DNA of 64,000 bases from Sorghum bicolor (GCF_000003195.3 NC_012873.2:50067166-50131165), one strand, 5' to 3'; shown: positions 45,440-58,371, counted from the first letter of the stretch. Numbers and translations are program-made. Notes: generated by a model from the sequence alone, not told the origin.

Positions 45440-45856
45440 GTAGTAGTGGAGTAGTAGTTATATATAACAGTGGGCGGCTAGGCTGCAATGCAATCCACTA
45501 CTCGGCCGGCCTAGCTCCTCCGTCGCTGCCGCGGCGGACGCGCTCTACAAAGCCGCAGCACAGCACAGCCGGCAGCAGCAGCCAGCGACAGCAACGGCAA
45601 CGGCGTCGCGCGCGCTGCTGCCCCCACACCACACCACACGCACCCACAACACCACCGCAGCGGAAAGCAGCCACAGCCTCCTTCGCCCACCGCCCCGCCC
45701 CGCTCCCCTGTCCGGCCTCTCCGTTCGTTCCTCTCTCTTCTCTCCCGCACTTCTTCCTCCACTCCACTCCACTCCACTCCACACACACAAACACCCACCC
45801 ACCCACCCACCCACCTGGCCGGCCGGGGGCGGGCGCCCCACACCCACCTGGCCTTG
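45440..45856 (+). promoter_or_regulatory. Putative promoter and 5' UTR of the WW-domain gene
   Basis: A TATA-like TTATATATAA lies at 45458-45467, about 30 bases before a shift to C-rich sequence typical of a grass 5' UTR. The UTR contains CCACTCCACTCC and CACCCACCCACC short tandem runs (about 45,760-45,812). Transcription start inferred near 45,490-45,500. Confidence 0.55.
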
Positions 45857-48356
45857 ATGACTACTGCGCCCAACATCGAGATGATCGCCTCCTCGCTGCG
45901 CCACTGCTCCCTCACCGGCGGCGCCGGCGGGAGCGGGCGGCGCCGGGGAGGAGGCACCAGGCGCCGCGAGGGCGGCGACGACAGCGACGGCGTCACCGTC
46001 GAGCTCAACTCCGAAGTCGCGCTTCCCTACCACTGGGAGCAGTGCCTCGACATCCGGGTACGTCCGTCCGTCCGCCCGCCCGTTGCTGCACTGCACTGCA
46101 CATCGTACTTCACTCCCATCACGCTCACGGCTCGCGGCTGAACGAACGCCGCGCGCGGGTTTATTTCCCAATCATTTGGCCATAAATGGCCAACGGTCTC
46201 CGAGTCCGAGGTAGGTGGATGCCCGGCGGCGGCGCGCGCGTTTGTTCCCAGGAAGGAAGGAATGAATGGATGGATGGATCAATCATTCACTCATTAATGG
46301 CGAAAGTGGCGAGCAGACCCGGCCGGATGGGGATAGGGATTTTCCCCCTTCATTAACTCGCTTCCGCCGGCCTGTCCCCCTCTTTTGTTCTCTTGCTCTT
46401 GGATTCTCTCCCAGACCCCGGTTCAGATCAGCTCTGTTCTTCCTCCCCCTGTGTTGGTTTTAATTTCCGATGGATTGTTTGGCCGGGGATTTTTCTTGAT
46501 TGCTTTCTTAATCTCCCTGTTTCCTACCATCTCTGAATCTGAAAGAGAGAGACAACAAGAACAACAACAGCAAACCTGTCTTTCATCTTGGTCCGTTCGA
46601 GCTCAGAAGACTCCTCACTCTTGTTCCATCTCCTTGTTCTCCCAATTTCATATCGGAGAAGAGGATGTGATTAAGGCGAGTTCAGATCTGTTTGTCTTCT
46701 CAATCCTGACACACACCCCCTGCCTTTTTTCTTTAATCTGTCTCTATCTGGAACTCGAGATTTCGCCGCGGATTTCTTCTGGACCACACCGTTCCTGCAC
46801 TCTGTTGTTAGTTGGTCCTGGTCCGTAATCACCCCGCCTAATCACCTGCTCTGTTCAACCGCGTGTGGTCTGTGTGTGTGTGTTCCCCACTGCAGACGCA
46901 GAGAGATCTTTGAGAGTTGGAGCCCATTCCTTGCTTCGAGCCAGTTTTCTAACTATCTGACCCACACCCACTTTACTCTGAACAAGTAAGCAAGCACATC
47001 ATCATCATCGTCGTCGTCATTATTATTAGCTGAAAAGGCCTGTGATACGCAACTCAAGCTGCTCCCCCCACCCCGTCGTTTACTTTCCTCCTGGCTGGAA
47101 CCAATGCAAGTTGCATTGCTTGCATCTGATTCTCTCCAGCGAGAAATTCAGACAGCCCAAAGCAAAAGACAGCATCTTTTTTTTTTTTGAAACACAAACC
47201 ACATCATCATAGGCGAAAAGTCTTTCCATCGGCAAAGGCTTTTTGCTGCTGAAAAGCTCCTTTCCATGATTCCATCGCAGACAGAGACGGTGTTCGTGAA
47301 GGGAAGGCGTGTGTGGTCATGGGTGGCGTTTCCTCCTTTCCAGCCCTGCCCGGGGCTGCCTTCCTGCAACCTGTTCCCCGATACCTGCATAGTGCCCTGC
47401 CCCCCCAAATGCCACTACTTTGTGTATATCTATGTATTATGCATTATATGAACAGACAAACATAACACAACAAAGACGATAATACCGTATACGTACGTAC
47501 GTAGATGGCATTTCTTTGATGCAGAGTTTTGGTTACTGATAGTAAGCATCTCTGCATTAGTTGCTCTTGCAGACTGCCCAAATGTGTACAAGACTTTTTC
47601 TTTTTTGCAGATTCTTTCTGATTACTAGTATGTATACTTTCTAGGAGTGGTCTACATGCAAATAGATACTATATATATAGCGTTCTCGAACATCGATCTG
47701 TAATGCAGTAGTATAATATAATCTAATAGTTGGTGTGTTGCATTTTCTTTTGTGAGCTAATTTTCGTGCAGACGGGGCAAGTGTACTACATCAACTGGGA
47801 GGACGGCACCCGAACGACGGTGGACCCGCGCACGGCGTCGGCGGCCTTCTCCTCGCCGACGCCGCGCTCCACGTCGTCGGCGTCTCGGCGCACCCGCCGC
47901 GCGTCCACGCCGTCGTCGGAGTACACCTCCGTGTCGTCCGTGGGCGCGGACGTCACTACGGGCGCGTGGCGGGGCAACGATAGCGGCTACGACAACGACG
48001 ACGAGGAAGAGGACGACGGCGAGGCGGAGGATCACGACGACGACGAGGAGGAGGAGGAGGAGGAGGACGAGCTCGACGCCGAGAGCAGCAGCAGCAGCAC
48101 CACCACCAGCAGCTCCAGCAGCACGGGCAGCAGCCGGGGGTCGGCCGTGTCGTCCACGCTCTCGTCCTTCTCGCCCACCGACGAGTCCGGCTCCGGCGAC
48201 AACGGCGGCCGAGGCCTGGGCGCCGCCGGGCACGTGCTCGTGGCGGCCGGGTGCCGCGCCTGCTTCATGTACTTCATGGTGCCGAAGCGCGCCGACGTGT
48301 GCCCCAAGTGCGGCAGCTCCGGCCTCCTCCACCTCAGCCGCAACGGCTACGCCTGA
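45857..48356 (+). CDS. CFL1: WW-domain protein, CURLY FLAG LEAF 1 (CFL1)-like, two exons
   Basis: Exons 45857-46057 and 47772-48356 (TGA), joined by a 1,714-bp GT-AG intron, give about 261 residues. ATG at 45857 is chosen because it opens TTAPNIEMIASSLRHCSL, the conserved start of this family. The WW domain spans the splice junction, at about residues 52-90: LPYHWEQCLDIR, then TGQVYYINWEDGTRTTVDP, with both signature aromatic positions and the closing Pro. After a Ser/Thr/Arg-rich linker comes an acidic run (about residues 140-165), a Ser-rich run, and a C-terminal C-x2-C ... C-x2-C motif (CRACFMYFMV, CPKCGSSGLLHL). CFL1 in rice and Arabidopsis is reported to restrain cuticle formation through HD-ZIP IV factors such as HDG1. 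WW domains bind Pro-rich ligands. Assignment is by remembered family features, so paralogy within the CFL family cannot be excluded. Confidence 0.88.
46058..47771 (+). other. Intron of the WW-domain gene
   Basis: GTACGTCC at the start and TTCGTGCAG at the end. The first part is GC-rich and T-rich, and there is a CATCATCATCGTCGTCGTC-like run near 47,000. No nested gene, MITE or RNA gene recognised; the small open frames inside look incidental. Confidence 0.8.
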
Positions 48357-51300
48357 GATGCATGAGATCGCCGCCGGCCGTAGTTAATTGTAGGGGGACC
48401 TCTCCTGTCGCGCAGAGGCAGGCAGTCGTGCAAGCAAACTCATCAAGAAAACTAGGGAGTACTACGAGTTTTTGTTGGCTTGGCTTCCATAAAAACTAGG
48501 AGTACTACGAGAGTTTTTTTGTTGCAGAGAGGATTAGGGAGAGGTCCCCAGAGACCCAATCTTTTGCCATTCATTTTCCTGCTACATTGTACGCCAATTG
48601 CCAATGTATGGGAGCAGAGAGGAACCATGCATTCCTTGATTTCTTTTTCTTTCTTTTCTTTTTTCTTTCTCCTCCCTCCTGTATTTTCCTTCCCTGGATG
48701 TCACTGTTTTTCCTCTTACGTTTCTTCTGCTTGTGAAATTCAGCCAACTAGGTAGAGAGATCAGGCTAACCTTTTTTTCTTTATTTGCGTTATATTTGTT
48801 CTTAAAATTGACCCTCATCAACAGTAACCACATGTATTTGTGCCCCCTGTTCGTTTTACTCATAAGCAGGCTGATAAATATCATTCGCTAATTTGTTGTG
48901 ATAATAAATATCATTCGCTAATTTGTTGTGAGAGAAGTGAGAGAGGAAAACATTATAGCATAACTGCACTGATAAATTCAAGCAAAAAGGGTTACCTCAT
49001 CTCATTATGATGTGGATCATATATATGTGCCTTGGTAGCATGTCCTACAGCAGCATTTATGAACATGTATGATCCAGGGACGCATGGCGTACAAGTTTAC
49101 CAACCACTGGTGTCTGGTGGGCCGGGCTGCTTGTTTTCTGGCGGTGCAATATTCTTTTGGTGTGCGTCTTGGAAGCGAGTGCATGTACATGTCGTAGAAT
49201 ACAGACGATGCGCCTGGGCTGGCTGGCCTGCTGGTTTGCTGCTACGCTCTCAGTCTCATCAGCTCAGCTCAGCTCGCCCAGGCTAGAGCTCAGTAGTGCT
49301 CAGAGCAGCTAGCTCCACTCCGGTCCGGTCATCGCTAGCTGCTTGTGCTCATCCGTATCTGACGCCGGCCCTGCCTGCGCCTGTCATGCCATGCATGTTC
49401 CTGCCAACCAAAAATTCCTCGCTTGTGAGTGATGAGCCTCCTAGATATGCTTAGATTAGATTCTTCATATTATATATTTATATTGTATATTATTTTATTT
49501 TATTTAATCGTATAGTAGGAGTAGGAGTATTGCGTATGGGATGGGAATGCAGTGACCAGCGAGTGAGATCACAGATGAGGTGCAGCTGGGTTCACGTGCA
49601 GCGTCTGGTGCTGGCGTGCTATGCTCCCGTCAGTGGAACTGGAATGTTTGTCTTGTATTATACGTACAAAACTATAGTACTGTACTATCCTTGGTTCAAA
49701 CTGATACAGTGCTTTTGTTATATTAATTAATTATTACTGTTGTGGTTATCCACACTTAGAATCTACAGTACTCCCTCACTTATTTTGTCTAAAAAAAAAT
49801 CTACTCCCTCGCTTATAAAAAGCTGAAGTTCTAATTTCTTGACGAGTCAAATTATCACAAATATATGTAAATTACATATATTTATTAAAAACACTAATAT
49901 TTATGATTTTTAATAAGTCTTATTACCTTTGTTCCCTTTTATAAAACGCACGCATATATCAATTTTAATTAGGATATGAACAAATGCCCACATGCATTGG
50001 TTCTAGTGTGGTGTACCAGGAGTAATAATGTATAATAATAGTGGCAGGGGCTGTTTAAATTAGAATATGATGAAATCAGCAACTGTGGATTATTCTTTAC
50101 ACCCTTGCTTTTGTTTAAATTTTATTCGGCAAGTTCTAGGTGGAGCACGCACATGCTTGTTCTTAATTTTCTTAATCAAAAGATACATACTTTCGTCAGG
50201 GTGTGTTAAAGCATTATCCAGTCTTTGAAACCTATAAAATGAGATCGACGCAGGCACTACTAGAACACTAGGCAATGAAAACTCTGAATTATTAGTACTA
50301 GCATTCTGTAAAGGTTCCTCTATCTATTTTATTTTAAGAAAAAAGAAATGGGGAGAAGAGAAGTGTAGTTTGGAATGAAGGAGACAGGTCCTCTATACAT
50401 GACAAACGCGATTAAGCTACAGACAAGTCTGAAACCATACGAACAAGGAAACAAACGCATCAAACAAAAGAGGTATGCTTTTGAGAGGCCTGTGCCGGCC
50501 ATCCCCAGCAAAGTACAACCTAAACAAGGAGTAACACCAAGTTGGTAGGAGATTCTTCACCACTCTACACTAATAGTACTAATAAGAGCTAATAGAGGCT
50601 AATGATGTCTCAAACTCATAAGAAAGAAATTGACTAGTATATATTTAGCTTATTATCCCATGACATACTAAACTTTAGTCTGATGATCTAAACACACCCT
50701 AACTTTCTTGTCTCTTCGATATTCTTTCTTTCGCATATATACTTTTAGTTCCTATTTGAGGATTTGTTCCGATAGACTTCATCTAAGAAGCCAGAGAAGT
50801 CACAAACCATGTTTAGACAGTTTCACTCTTTTAATAAAAAAAAAGTTTCTCCAAGCATCGTTTCATAAACTAACCTTTGGTAAAGTTTCATCTAATTAGA
50901 AAGTCGGAGAAACCAAAATTATTAGAACCACTCGAAAAGCCCTATTACAGAGGACCTTACATCCCGATCAGAAGATAGCTTTGTATATGGTGTGCGTACC
51001 ATATAGCAGCGTATCCGGCCCATTGTTGTGTTTGAGTAGGAGACCGATAGCAGTATGAAGTATATTATTTCTATCCGGAAAAGATGCAATTTAAGTATTA
51101 TCCTTAATTACTCAGATTATCTAAAGTTCAATCAAGTTTGTTGGAAAATGATATTAATGTTTATGAAAATATATTCCACACGAGTCAAATGACACACAAT
51201 TATTTGATACGATAAACATTAATATATTTGATATAAACTTTTTCATACTTAAAATAGTTTGATTTGTTACTGGCAGTATGCTTTGGACAAGAGAGAAAAT

Positions 51301-51581
51301 CCAAAACCTGCAGTATACTATACGTATAGCATATTGGAAGGTAGCAAGAGTGAGAGAGATGCACGCACACAATGGCTGTCCACACGCAAACATAGATAGA
51401 TTCACAGATATATGATCTCGATCGGTGACACAGGAATATGTATATATTGATCTGAATGAGAGCAAAGAGGACAAATGGGGTGGTAAACGCCGGGGTGCTG
51501 CAGGAAAGCTGGGACGCCGTTGTTTCCATCTGCGTCTTGTATGTCTCTGCCAAGGGAGAAAAGTGGTCACGACGCATGTTT

Positions 51582-51582
<1 letters not shown>
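48357..51582. other. Intergenic region downstream of the WW-domain gene
   Basis: The 3' UTR probably runs to about 48,790. A 34-bp direct repeat (AATAAATATCATTCGCTAAT) occurs at about 48,874 and 48,904. Near 49,770-49,950 there are decayed Stowaway-like ends (CTCCCTCGCTTATAAAAAGC with inverted CTTTTATAAAACG). The remainder shows no gene, RNA or element with defined ends. Confidence 0.45.

Positions 51583-51618
<36 letters not shown>
51583..51618. repeat. (GA)n microsatellite
   Basis: About 18 GA units. The run creates spurious Arg-Glu and Leu-Ser open frames on the two strands. Confidence 0.95.
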
Positions 51619-51623
<5 letters not shown>

Positions 51624-51961
51624 CCGCTGGCCTGAGTATACAACACGGCCAGCCCAGCCCAGCAGCCGAGCAGGGAACCCTTTCGTCCCTCCTCGGTTCG
51701 GCAGAAGGGGAATCTGTGCAGGATGGGGGCCAGGCCAGGCTTGCTTGGTAGGAGGAGGAGTACGTATGCATGCTCAGCAGTCGGCACCACCGTCTACGCT
51801 CTCCCGCAGTCCAGCACAGGAGCTAGTTAGCAGGCTAGAAGCTGCAGTGACAGCGGTATCCATAGCCATTTGCCAAGGTCAGAATTAATATTATCAGCCA
51901 GCTAATTTTTAACACTGTATATCCCATCTAAACAGAAGGCTGATAGCTGCAATGACAATTA
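51619..51961. other. GC-rich segment resembling 39,890-39,960
   Basis: GCAGAAGGGGAATCTGTGCA at about 51,701 recurs exactly at about 39,913, and both copies lie beside a (GA)n run. The minus-strand reading gives SCTDSPSA at both places. No gene supported. Confidence 0.4.
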
Positions 51962-52192
51962 GGCCTTGTTTAGTTTGCGAAAATTTTTAGGTTTTGTTAC
52001 TGTAGCACTTTTGACTTTATTTGACAATTATTATTCAATTATAGACTAACTAGGCTCAAAAGATTCGTCTTACAAATTACATATAAACTGTGCAATAGCT
52101 ATCTTTTTTATCTATATTTAATACTTTATGTATGTGCCACAAGATTCGATGTGACAAGAAATCTTGAAAAATTTTAGGAACTAAACAAGGCC
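51962..52192. mobile_element. Tourist-type MITE (GGCCTTGTTTAG family)
   Basis: 231 bp between TTA duplications (51959-51961 and 52193-52195). GGCCTTGTTTAGTTTG and inverted GGAACTAAACAAGGCC. Confidence 0.9.
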
Positions 52193-54453
52193 TTAGTCTC
52201 TGCCTAACTATATGTTTATTAACTTATTGGTTGATAAGATTTAGCTAATTTGGGCTAAAATACTACCGGCTAATGGCACCGAAACAGCACACGCATGCAG
52301 GGACGGAACAATTCCAAGGGTAGGCCTACTTTTTGGCATGATTCCACCTAGCCATTGTCTCTGGTATTCAAACAACACATGACTATATTTGAGCCAGGTA
52401 ACTACTAGCCATTTAACAATTAGCTCTAGCCATTTGCTCGCTAATATTAGCTCTAAACGATCCAAACAAAGCACAAAACCCCTATTGCGAGCTAGGAGTT
52501 GTGACTTGTAAGTGCCAATAATTATGTATTTCAGCTCTAGTATCTTCAAGGCCTTGTGGTAGCCATTTAGATTTAACTAGTCCATCAATTCATGTTTCGC
52601 ACTGGTTAAAAATACATAAGAATTTTATGTTAGTGTCAAATGCCCACATCTAATAAAAATTACTTGTATTAGTTTATATGTTTTTCTCTCTGTTTTGTAT
52701 ACTGTGATAAACTTATTAGTTATTTGGTCTATACGGTTTTTGTCCATACCCATAGTTTTTCTCTCTGCATATGGAACCTGTGACTAGGACATGCTACCGG
52801 TTTCTCAAGTTTCACGTAAGCAAGTGTAAGGGCTATGCGCAGCTATGCAAAACTACTCTAAAAAGTGGTGAACTCACTCCTAGCTGAAATTAACTTTGAC
52901 ATATTTTAGAATGTTATGCCATATAAGTGTTATACTTTGGTTGTACTTAGGTGTACAAATAAAGAGGAGGATGTTACTCTACATCGAACCAGCACCGAGA
53001 AAAAATAGACCATCAGATTGGACCAGTATAGTGAAAATTAGACTAACTGAAAGAAACATTCATACCTCTCAATTCTGGGAAGCTTTGCAGGTCCACGAGG
53101 ACATTTTGAAAAGCTATCAAGTATAGCTAATGACGCAAGTTCCAAGTATTCTGTACTTCCCAATGCTGAGATAAGAGCAAATTAGTGAAGATCGCTCAAA
53201 AGGTTAACAGTCTTTCTAGGACAGAATTTTGGTACAACTTTCTATTAAAAATGTACCATCTACAATGCTTCGTGATGCATGTTGCACATGGCTAGAAAGC
53301 TTATTGGTCTACTTTCACAACCAATAAACGACTCTTCATTTCAAATTTCCAATAAGGAGTTATGGCTAGATTAGTGGGGACTATTTTGGAGGCCAATAGT
53401 CATGCGAGACCACTTTGAGAATCCATCTCGTGGTGGCCTTTCACATTGCCTACCTTCAGAAACTCCATTTCATTTTCGCACCTAACTGGGAGGATTGTTC
53501 CTAGTATAAATATCCCTTGCCATTTGATAAACTACATGATATTGCAGCCGAACTGCCGAGTGTCTTACTCAAACCTTTGTTCTTCCTTGTTTTTCTTCGA
53601 CTTTTGAAGCAATCCCTCTGGATTCTCCTAGTTCATGCTCTACAATTTCTAGTACGGCTGCACCGTTTTGTGTGGATTAGTTCTGAATTATGGTTTTACG
53701 GTCATTCAGGGATCATGTAGAAGTCTTTGCGGTTTCAATGCCTCTCTTCCCATAGCTTAGTCACATCCAACTTTTATTAGGTATGAAGCTAGTTATCCTT
53801 CTATTCACAACAAGTTATCTTCAATTCTTCAACCTACTATCACGAAGATCGTGTCATCCTATTGCCAATTCATATTGGTACTTATCATCTAGTAAAAGCA
53901 TTTGTCGTCACATTAGGTCTCACCATCATCCACATATTTATCTTTGATTTAGCCATTGTTTTTTTACTATTTTTGTTCATCTCCTAAAGTCCATTGAAAA
54001 AGCCACCAAAAAATCCTATAGCCTTTTGGCAATACTGTTATCCTTGTGTTGTTGTATTTATTAAGTTGCTAGTCACCATCTTCACATATATTGGTTGTGT
54101 TTCACTGGTTATCCACACCCTTATTACTATAAAAAATTCCAAGAAAAATTAGAAAAAAAGAGAAGAAAGAATAGAAAAAAATAGAAAAAAGAGGAGAGAA
54201 CATAAGTTCAAGGGGTTGACGCAACTTGGTTACGATAGTGTAGCCTCCCTTGAATAGCCACCTATAGCTCCACCAAAATCTGAAACCGCAACACTCGACT
54301 CGTAATCCTTGTGACCTCTCAATCACATCTGTGAAATTGCTACACTACCACACTCATTTTCCTTGAGAACAAGCAAGAGCATTGGTAAGTAAGAGGTGAG
54401 GTTGTGAGATTCTACAAATTTACCTATTCTACTTTTCTTGCATAAGTGCTAAC
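52193..54453. other. Unassigned region, probably LTR and leader of a Ty3-type element
   Basis: No domain-bearing ORF. Because a gag start follows at 54454, part of 52,800-54,450 may be the LTR and untranslated leader of that element, but I could not define LTR ends or a PBS. An A-rich tract lies at about 54,125-54,200. Confidence 0.3.
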
Positions 54454-54603
54454 ATGGCAGGACCTAATTTGAGTGTTTGTGGTGGTCAACATGGAAAAGA
54501 AGAACCACCAATATCACGAGTTGAGTCATGTCAATTTGAAAACTCGTTGTTGCATGCCATGGAGAGGATGTTCAATGAACATCTTCCTCCAGCGGGCCAT
54601 TGA
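54454..54603 (+). pseudogene. Gag stub of a Ty3-type element
   Basis: 49 codons: MAGPNLSVCGGQHGK, then CQFENSLLHAMERMFNEHLP, then stop. The phrase FENSLLHAxERMFNExLP is the start of gag in a common grass Ty3-type family. The frame closes at 54601, and an LTR of another element begins about 35 bp later, so the gag was truncated by that insertion. Confidence 0.6.
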
Positions 54604-54636
54604 CCTCCACAACAACATAGCCCAAAGGTCCTAATA

Positions 54637-56868
54637 TGGCTAGAGGGGGGTGAATAGCCTATTTAAAAATTCTACAAGACACTAGAGCAAAGGATTAGTA
54701 TAACAAAAGGCGTAAAGCAATTTTGCTCTAGCTCTACAAAAGTTGCAAGCCACCTATTCAATAATTCTAGTTACTATGATCACTAAGCACAAGTAATCGG
54801 CTAAGTCACTACTCTCTACAACTAGTTACAACTAGCTAAAACTAGGTACTACTAGTTACAACTAGTTTACAAGAAAGTAAAGAGATGAGTGATAATTATA
54901 CCGACGTGTAGAGGATGAACCAATCACAATGTATATCAATATATTCACCGGAAGAATGCCAATCATAATATTGACACCAATATTTTTCTTCCGAGGTTCA
55001 CGTGCTTGCCGGCACGCTAGTCCCCGTTGTGTCGACCAACACTTGGTGGTTCGGCGGCTAATAGGTGTTTCACAAACCTAGCCCAACAAATGGGCGCCAC
55101 AAGAACCTACCCACAAGTGAGGTAGCTCAATGACACGAGCAATCCACTAAAGTGGCTTTTGGCACTCCGCCGGGGAATAAGCCCAACAACCCCTCACAAA
55201 TATCACCTTGATTGGGGGCGGACACAATCACCAAATCCCCTCACCAATCAATAAATCCACAACCGTCTAGGTGACGGCAATCACCAAGAGTAATAAGAAA
55301 TCCACAATAACAACAATCACCTAGTGTCACAAGAATATGCAGTTTCAAATGCACCTAGGGTTTCCCTCAATCCTCTCTCAGATGAGCATCAAGCTATGAG
55401 AGGGAGAGGAGAGGGAGCAGATGCTCACGAGCTCACTGGATCAAACACGCAGGCCTCTCAAAAATCTCTCGTAGGATTAGCACTTGGGAGAGATGGGAGA
55501 GGGAAGCTCGAGTTCTCTGTTCTCTGGAAAGAAAGAAGTGAAGCGTTCTGTAATCGCGAGACGGAGAGAGAGCCAGGAAGGGGAGCGCTCGGCCTATATT
55601 TTCTTGGCCAGCCAGCTCTCCAACGGGCAAAACAACAGTGCCGTTTGCCTCAACGGGCAGCACATGCACTGAGTGACCCTCTGCATTTTCTCAGCAACGG
55701 GTCCCAGCAAATAAAAGAGCGTGTGGCAAAGAACTGCAACCAGCAGTCCACTCGCATGCACGCCTGCACTCTCCACTTTGAATGGACAAGCAGCACCTCA
55801 AAATAATTAAGTACCTCCTTGTACTTGAGGGACCACTCTATGAATAGCAAAGGTCAATGGTTGCCTCCTTTTATCAAGGTGTGTTCACACTTGCATGCAG
55901 CCATGCAAATCACCTTTCTCTTTCTCTCTCTCATTTATTATGGCAAGAGCTCCACCACATGCACGTATGCAAACATGGTCCCTGCCTTTTCCTTCTTACG
56001 CACGAGACAAACAGCAGGCAATAGCTGTAAATACTTTCAACTGGTTCCAACTTGCTGCAGCTACTTTCAGTTTTCTTTTCACCTGCCTGCTGTTGGACTG
56101 CACAAAGGATTTGACTGGTTGCGACTGCCTCCAGTTACTTGCAATCACACTCATTTGCTTGCTGTTGAGCTGTGCACTGATTTTAACTGGTTGCAACTGG
56201 TCGCAACTGCTTCCAACTTCTTTGTAAAAATATTCACCCGCTTGCTGTTTGAACTATCCACTAGTTTTAACTGATTGCAACTGCTTACAGAAACTTTCAG
56301 TTTGTTTCAGCTACTTACAGAAACTTTCAGTTTGTTTCAGCAGCTTGCAGTTCTTTTACGTCTGGACAGCAGCTCACATTCTATAAATTTTCAGCACCTT
56401 TTAGAGTAGCTAATTTTCCTAAAATATTCCAAAATAAATTGGACATTTAATTAGCTTTTCATAAATATTTTTATAGACTTTCTCATGTAGCTCACAACGT
56501 CACTAAGCGCTAGGTAAATGCAAATGAGAAATATATTCAGTGGCACTAGATAACCATTGCAATTAAAGATTTCCCCTCTTTATAGTACAATTATCTATCC
56601 TAAATCCACTCACACCCACTAGGTGTCTTGAGTGGCAAAACAAAATGGCCCTATTAAAAATACCTTTGCCTTGAGCCCATTTTGTTTTTTCTCATTCTTC
56701 TTTTCCAAGTTGGAGCACTTGAATATCATCTTTTGGTCACCTCCATCACCATGACTATCATCTAGCTCCATCACTTGGTGTGTACCAACCTATCTTTATA
56801 TTTTACTCATGACAAAGGTTAGTACACATAGGTTTCATCAATTATCCAAAACCAAACTAGGGCTTTCA
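54637..56868 (-). repeat. Copia (Sirevirus-like) LTR, minus strand, about 2.2 kb
   Basis: On the minus strand it begins TGAAAGCCCTAGTTTGGTT and ends with the CACCCCCCTCTAGCCA that typically closes grass Copia LTRs. No internal element follows on either side, so it is a solo LTR or a fragment. Inside there are short reiterated phrases such as CTTACAGAAACTTTCAGTTT (duplicated at about 56,283 and 56,310). Open frames 55324-55806 and 55819-56274 run through it and are not genes. No matching target duplication found; the left boundary is approximate. Confidence 0.7.
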
Positions 56869-56881
56869 CCAACCAACTCTT

Positions 56882-58173
56882 TGAAAGGTCCTTGTTTGGT
56901 TTTGGTAATTGAGTGACAACTTAGGTAGACTAATATGTGTTTATGTGAGATACACAGGAGATTAGTCCACATGAATATGTGATGATGGAGGAGCTCATTG
57001 CATATGAGACATGATATGGATTCATGAGACCAAGGTGGAGAAGATCAAGATGAGGCTTGGCTCGACAGACCGATTGCTAGTGTGGAGGGCAAGTCAGAGG
57101 CTTTGAAGCGAAGGACCACGTGTGACGCTGAAGCTTGAGCAAGACTTGGCATTGATGGACCAAGGCAATGGTAAAGAGCAAGTGAGGTCAAGATCGATAA
57201 ACCAATACAGTCATGTGATGATATGAAGTAGATCATAGCATTTGTGATTGGTTGGTGCATGTGTTGCATCAACATTAGAGGAGATAGAATAGAATGCGCA
57301 AGGCAAAGATATAGCCTAGGGCATTTCCATTTCACTGGTCATAGTTGTGTAGAGAAGTTGATTATCGGATTTAGGATAGATGGCATACTATCAAGAGGGG
57401 TAAACTTGTTTGCATATTGGTCATCTAGTGCCACTTAAGCGATCTAACTTTGCATACGTGTTAGGATCAAGTGGTGTGGCAAGTTTGAGAAGCTAATTCC
57501 TTTGGTAAAATGTTTATGAAAATGCTAACACACTTGCATATGGTGGTGTACACTTGGTGGTGTTGACACATTTACAAAGGAGGTGAAGTTTGAGAGGTAG
57601 AGAGGGGTTTGAGATCATCTCTCCCTCAACATTTTCATGAAAATTGAATGCCTATTTTCCACTACGCTAGAGGCGGTTTTGAGAAAGTGGCGAAGACATG
57701 GAAGTGTCTTGGACTGAAGTGGTGCACCGGACACTGGTGCCGGGAGCACCGGATGCAGGGGCTACGTTCGGTCTATTCTGGCTGGCGAGCGCTCTCAGGG
57801 TTTTGCACTGAACACAGGACCTGCGTGTCCGGTCACTTTCTAAGAATGTCAGACATAGGGCACTAGACGCTTGCTGAACACTATTTATCGTCCGATCTGC
57901 ATGACATGGCATAGACTTGTGAGCTGAGGAAGCATCAGAAGCTGGGTTGTGTCTGGTCACCTACCACCAGACACGTCTGGTCGTGGAGTTCATGATTTCA
58001 AAGCTCTTTGATTAGCGACCGGACGCTACGTGTCTGTGTTCGGTCATCTTGAGAAGAGCATCCAATGTGAACTTGACCATTGAAATCTAACATGCAATGT
58101 TGAACGCAGAAGGATACATGGCACATATCTGTGTACCGGAGGCTAGTAGGGTGCGTTCGGTAAGTCGCACCTG
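56882..58173 (+). repeat. Copia (Sirevirus-like) LTR fragment, plus strand
   Basis: Begins TGAAAGGTCCTTGTTTGGTT and contains decayed CACCGGAC-type motifs between about 57,720 and 58,160. It is broken at its right end by the next LTR fragment at 58174. Confidence 0.7.
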
Positions 58174-58371
58174 TGTTGACACTTCTTAACGCAATTATTA
58201 TAATAGATTTTTAAACCTATCCCTAGCAATGACGTCAAAATTACTTTACATCACTTAAGCTAGGTTGTCATCCCCAACATGATGTAGAAGTGTTGGTATT
58301 AAATATATATGCTTTTATAGATAATAAATAAATAAAGGATCCGCAAGTGCACAGATAATACTGTTGACGGT
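58174..58371 (-). repeat. LTR fragment of the gag-only Ty3-type family
   Basis: The plus strand reads TGTTGACACTTCTTAACGC, then GCTAGGTTGTCATCCCCAAC, matching the start of the nested element's LTR as read on the plus strand (26377 onward). It stops abruptly where the next element's LTR begins. Confidence 0.75.

Noticed and set aside
45498..46171. Long minus-strand open frames overlapping exon 1 of the WW-domain gene
   Set aside because: They arise from GC-rich codon composition opposite a real exon and 5' UTR; the translations are Arg/Gly/Pro noise and no splice or start context supports them.
47757..48332. 191-codon minus-strand open frame opposite exon 2
   Set aside because: A mirror of the Asp/Glu/Ser codon runs of the sense strand, without any recognisable domain.
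51154..51790. About 200-codon minus-strand frames with Leu-Ser repeats
   Set aside because: The Leu-Ser run is the (GA)n microsatellite; the remainder shows no family.
55324..56274. Plus-strand frames 55324-55806 and 55819-56274
   Set aside because: They lie wholly inside a minus-strand Copia LTR.
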